Assembly: GCA_002005505.1 (NCBI GenBank)
Contig: MVGU01001571.1
Location: 27,501 to 40,000 of the forward strand
DNA from: Botryococcus braunii
Taxonomy: Eukaryota > Chlorophyta > Trebouxiophyceae
Direction of reading: 5' to 3'
Length of the DNA: 12,500 nucleotides
Shown: in pieces, positions 9,411 to 12,500 of the stretch
Position numbering within the stretch: the first letter of the stretch is position 1
Layout of the letters: each line of letters starts with the position of its first letter
Position numbers and translations under genes: made by a program
The notes under the pieces: model-generated
What the model was told of the DNA's origin: nothing
What the model saw: the letters and a program-made list of their open reading frames with translations, nothing else
Databases searched by the model: none

Positions 9411-9983
9411 CAGGTGTGCATGTGCTACGCCCCTACACAATAAAACTAATGACTTTCAACACGGGGGCATTCGCTTGAGTGACACTGAGCGGGTGTTCTT
9501 CCCCCCCACTGGTCATAGACAATGTGTTGTGAAAGACGGTCACTGGGTGTGACTCACACCTGTCCCCGAAGTCTGGTGTGCAGCATGGCAAAGTTGACTA
9601 AACTCGAAGAGCTTTGCTACTGGCAGATAGGACCTGGACAGATATAACTTCTTCTGGAGAGGATGTATACCGGAACCGGATCATGAGGCAACCGAAGAAT
9701 CAACCTGCCCCTTCCGCATAGCAACCGCACCGATTACGACAGAGCGCCCCCGCTTTGTCGACATCGGGAACGGATGTAATTGGCTTTTACCCAGAGAAAC
9801 GAACATCCGTCCAGCTCACATGGCAAGATGAGACGGAGGCTGCGTCTCCGAGCCCTCCGTGGTCTGAAAAGCTGCTTCCGCGCGGGGCACGGGGGGGCTG
9901 TTTGCCGGTGTATGGATAGCGTGCGGCGGCTGCAGCCGATTGCAAGAATATGCGGAATGCTAGTATGAGATAAGGAGGTAACA
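9411..9983. other. Upstream region of the transketolase gene
   Basis: No gene is supported. AATAAA occurs at 9439-9444 without a gene to serve on this strand. A small nested hairpin (ACGGAGG 9833-9839 with CCTCCGT 9854-9860) lies in a GC-rich patch about 280 bases before the transketolase start, possibly in the promoter or 5' UTR. A TAA at 9979-9981 closes the transketolase frame upstream. Confidence 0.45.
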
Positions 9984-10031
9984 CCACGTGGGACATTTGG
10001 ATGGCATTTGTGGTATGCGTGACCCACGTGG
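9984..10031 (+). promoter_or_regulatory. Pair of CACGTG G-box motifs upstream of transketolase
   Basis: CACGTG occurs at 9985-9990 and 10025-10030. With flanks, CCACGTGGG (9984-9992) and CCCACGTGG (10023-10031) are inverted copies of each other. They lie about 147 and 107 bases before ATG 10132. G-boxes bind bZIP and bHLH factors and are common in light-regulated plant promoters. Their use here is an inference, and if transcription starts upstream they would be in the leader. Confidence 0.4.
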
Positions 10032-10131
10032 ACGTATCCCGGTGGTCACGCTGGACCCTCATCCACCTGCGCTGGTTATCCAAGCTCGCGTGGTGCCGAT
10101 CATTTTCGCAACTTGGCACTGTTTAGCAGCC

Positions 10132-11494
10132 ATGGAGACTATGCTGCAGCGTTCAACCATGGCTTCCGCACGCCCACAAGCAACAGGGCGTGTCGCCCCT
10201 AATGCGCCTTGCTTGCATGCACCGTTTCGGGGCTTGCCAGTTGCTCAGGCGAAGAAGGTTGCTCGCGTGGGCCGTAAGAGTTCTATCGTCAAGGCCCAGG
10301 CAGTGGCGACAGCTCCTGCTCCTATTGTATTGATCGAAGGAACAGTTGGCAAGGCTATCAATGCAATCCGCTTCCTGGCCATCGATGGCGTCAACAAGGC
10401 GAACAGTGGACACCCTGGTCTTCCGATGGGTTGCGCTCCGATGGCATATATCCTTTTCAACGAAGCAATGACGTTCAATCCAAAGGACCCCTTCTGGTTC
10501 AACCGTGACCGGTTCGTGCTTTCTGCTGGTCATGGGTCAATGCTGCAATATGCTTTGCTGCACTTGACTGGCTACGAAGGGATGACGGTAAGATCCCTAG
10601 TGGCCGACCGGTGGTACGTGACGCAGATGGCAGAAACTTTGGTCGAGGTTCCTTACAAATAAGTTCCGTTTTGCAGATTGAAGACTTGAAGCAATTCCGA
10701 CAGTGGAAGAGCAAGACACCGGGCCACCCCGAGAACTTCGAAACAGTTGGAGTAGAGGTAACTACAGGTGCGCCAAATTGTTTTTTACTATTCCAATGAA
10801 CAGGTGCCTTCTAAACCACCAGTGGCGTCAGAGACATGGTTTTGATCTGTATGACTGAGAAAGCTGTGTATTACCCTTGCATTCCAAGCCCAGGCACTTC
10901 ATCAGCATACAGAGCAGCTGTTACAGAATTTGGAGCGTCTCTACTATCTGACTGACGGACTAAAAGTTCTGATGTGCTTTGCATTTTTGCAGGCCCCTTG
11001 GGACAAGGAATTTGCAATGCTGTGGGACTTGCCCTGGCTGAGGCACACCTGGCTGCTCGCTTCAACAAGCCAGACGTTCCTCCTATTGTGGACCATTACA
11101 CGTGAGTTCCGCCTAGTAGGATGATTCCAGTGATAATTCATCCACAGTGCTGCCTCCTTATCTATTGTGTACTTGAGCATCTCGAGTCGTGGGGAATCTC
11201 TACATGCACATTGTAACTTCGAGGGGTTGTGGAGATTTCTCTCCGATTCCTTTTGTGAGAACTAGTGGGCTTTGAAGTGCCAATATGCAGCGCTCAAAGA
11301 CTCATTACTAGTCATCAGTTCGTTTATCTAGCCTGTTGCAATGATTGATTGATGAACTTATGAAATTCCCTTGCTTCGATGTTTATCTTCCATTAGCCAG
11401 CGCAGCTTGTTTCTGTGTGTCGCCATTCTTCATTCATGCGCATGACACACCAGGCCCCACCCTACAGGCTCAAAGAATCGTACGTTTGCACATC

Positions 11495-11575
<81 letters not shown>

Positions 11576-11643
11576 ACACACGCACGCGCGCGCGCACACA
11601 CACATACACACACACACACAGTCACACGCGCTCACACACACAC

Positions 11644-11695
<52 letters not shown>

Positions 11696-12185
11696 ATATT
11701 TTCCCATGCAGACATGACCTCCCCCCCCCCCCCCCCGGAGGGGGGGAGGGGATGCCACGTGCAACACAAAAACAGGAATGCACGCAGCTGTGTAGGCGAA
11801 CTCCCTCCCTTATCCCTCCCCTCCCCTTCCCCCTTCCTCTCCCCTCCCCGTGTCCCTCCGCCTCTCCGCCCTTCTCACATGCAGCACGCCCCGGTCCCGC
11901 AGGTACTGCATCCTGGGCGACGGCTGCAACATGGAGGGGATCTCCAACGAGGCGGCCTCCCTGGCGGGCCACTGGGGCCTGGGCAAGCTGATCGCCCTGT
12001 ACGACGACAACCGGATCTCCATCGACGGGCACACCGAGATCTCCTTCACGGAGGATGTCGCTGCCCGCTTCGCCGCCTTGGGCTGGCACGTGCAGCACGT
12101 CGTTGACGGCAACACCGACCTTGATGCCATTCGCAAGGCCATCGCGAATGCCAAGGCCGTCACTGACAAGCCCTCCTTGATCAAG
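10132..12185 (+). CDS. Transketolase, plastid-type, 5' four exons (gene runs off the window)
   Basis: Exons are 10132-10587, 10677-10767, 10993-11101 and 11903-12185, all with GT-AG introns and matching phases (0, 1, 2, 0), giving 313 residues. The enzyme moves two-carbon ketol units between sugar phosphates in the Calvin cycle and the pentose phosphate pathway, using thiamine diphosphate and a divalent metal. Visible hallmarks are NSGHPG (His94), SAGHGS (His134), TPGHPENFE (His169), VTTGPLGQG (180-188) and the cofactor motif GDGCNMEGI (224-232, Glu230), closing with YDDN (252-255, metal-binding Asn). This covers most of the N-terminal PP domain. The Pyr and C-terminal domains, roughly half of a ~700-residue enzyme, lie to the right. 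Residues 1 to about 60 are rich in Ala, Arg, Ser and Lys with almost no acids, like a chloroplast transit peptide. ATG 10132 has a good context (GCAGCCATGG). In-frame ATGs at 10015, 10141 and 10159 are alternatives; the last would begin MASARPQ, also typical of transit peptides. Confidence 0.96.
11496..11692. repeat. (CA)n microsatellite in transketolase intron 3
   Basis: Bases 11496-11620 alternate purine and pyrimidine for 125 nt: about 36 CA units, then a CG-rich patch (CGCACGCGCGCGCGCA near 11581), then CA again. After a short break (GTCACACGCGCTC) the CA units resume to 11692. It has the same compound CA plus CG design as 9152-9410. Confidence 0.95.
11721..11752. repeat. C16 run followed by G-runs, foldback
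   Basis: Sixteen C (11721-11736) are followed at once by GGAGGGGGGGAGGGG, so the two halves can pair almost completely. Length here may be unreliable in assembly. It lies ~150 bases before exon 4. Confidence 0.8.
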
Positions 12186-12196
12186 GTGAGCCAGAA

Positions 12197-12242
12197 CCCC
12201 CCCCCCCCCCGGGGGCTTGTTCAAGTCGGTCTTGAACAAGCC
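12197..12242. repeat. C14/G5 junction and 12-bp hairpin at the start of intron 4
   Basis: C14 (12197-12210) meets G5 (12211-12215) only 12 bases after the exon 4 donor. It overlaps a perfect stem, GGCTTGTTCAAG (12214-12225) with CTTGAACAAGCC (12231-12242), around a 5-base loop. A stem this close to the 5' splice site could affect splicing. Confidence 0.8.
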
Positions 12243-12335
12243 ATTTGGAACAAGCCGAACTTTAAGAAGCACAACCGAATTTGAACAAACCGAAATTGAA
12301 CATGCCAAGCTTGAACAATCCGAAGTACAACAAAA
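12231..12335. repeat. 15-bp degenerate minisatellite GAACAAGCCGAANTT
   Basis: Units begin at about 12234, 12248, 12265, 12283, 12298, 12313 and 12328. The last four have an exact 15-base period. Variation is mostly point changes (GAACAAACCGAAATT, GAACATGCCAAGCTT, GAACAATCCGAAGTA). The period is a multiple of three, so frames stay open across it, but it follows a good splice donor and the conserved transketolase sequence stops at that donor. It is therefore intronic. Confidence 0.75.
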
Positions 12336-12500
12336 GTCCCCAATGCAGTACAAAATCGTGGCCGTGATATCAGATGGGCGCTAAAATCCTGAGTCCTGCA
12401 ACACAAAATATGGAAGGTCCTAAGCGCAACATGCATGCATCGCTTTCCCACGATGCACGTCGAAGCTGTGTTCTGCTCCCTTAGTGACGCTCTCTCTAAT
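12336..12500. other. Remainder of transketolase intron 4 inside the window
   Basis: No transketolase continuation (the expected next motif is TTTIGFGSPNK-like) is present up to the window edge. The intron is therefore at least 315 bases long. Confidence 0.6.

Larger units (their letters stand above)
11102..11902 (+). other. Transketolase intron 3 (801 bases), repeat-rich
   Basis: The donor is TTACAC|GTGAG and the acceptor CCCGCAG|GTACTG. It is far longer than introns 1 (89) and 2 (225). In order it holds unique sequence, a long CA microsatellite, a C16/G-run foldback, and a C/T-rich stretch from about 11804 to the acceptor that would serve as an unusually long polypyrimidine tract. Open frames that cross it (for example 11345-12106 +) are not coding. 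Confidence 0.85.

Noticed and set aside
10588..10676. Exon 1 frame continuing to a stop at 10660-10662
   Set aside because: The transketolase family sequence breaks exactly at the GT donor at 10588 and resumes at 10677 ([10 protein letters not shown]), so this is an intron.
11345..12106. 253-residue frame running through intron 3 into exon 4
   Set aside because: It is repeat translation followed by a wrong frame of transketolase exon 4. The conserved frame starts at the acceptor at 11903.
11622..12353. 243-residue minus-strand frame
   Set aside because: It is an antisense shadow of the GC-rich exon 4 plus homopolymers and has no independent homology signal.

Overview
This window is nuclear DNA from an intron-rich eukaryote. 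Both genes are split by GT-AG introns, the spacers are long, and there are (CA)n microsatellites, homopolymer runs and degenerate minisatellites. Nothing bacterial, such as operons, Shine-Dalgarno sites or CRISPR, was seen. The second gene encodes a plant-type transketolase with an apparent plastid transit peptide. There is no obvious secretory signal in front of it. A green alga with a primary plastid is therefore the best inference. A prasinophyte with a large, repeat-rich genome would fit, but this is a guess from style and not from a match.

Layout. Positions 1-1145 are upstream DNA with a GC-rich left edge and one hairpin. Positions 1146-4134 hold a complete nine-exon gene on the + strand for an ANP32-type acidic leucine-rich nuclear phosphoprotein, 311 residues as assembled here. 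The LRR head lies in two exons and the long Asp/Glu tail in seven small ones. Positions 4135-9983 are about 5.8 kb with no gene I can support. This stretch contains a diverged duplication (5672-6212 and 6762-7431), an expanded CCCACCAAGC-type array, a foldback, several perfect palindromes, a G-run cluster and a 178-nt alternating purine-pyrimidine tract. Positions 10132-12185 hold the first four exons of the transketolase gene (313 residues). Its 3' part lies beyond the window.

The two genes are in tandem on the same strand but have no obvious functional link. One is a nuclear chromatin or phosphatase regulator. The other is an enzyme of the Calvin cycle and pentose phosphate pathway. The most unusual signals are three. 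First, the acidic tail of the ANP32 gene is cut into small, mostly phase-0 exons. Second, transketolase coding composition jumps abruptly at exon 4, which is flanked by C-run/G-run tracts. Third, one copy of the duplication carries an inverted insert that looks templated from its own neighbour. I found no previously undescribed multi-gene system here.
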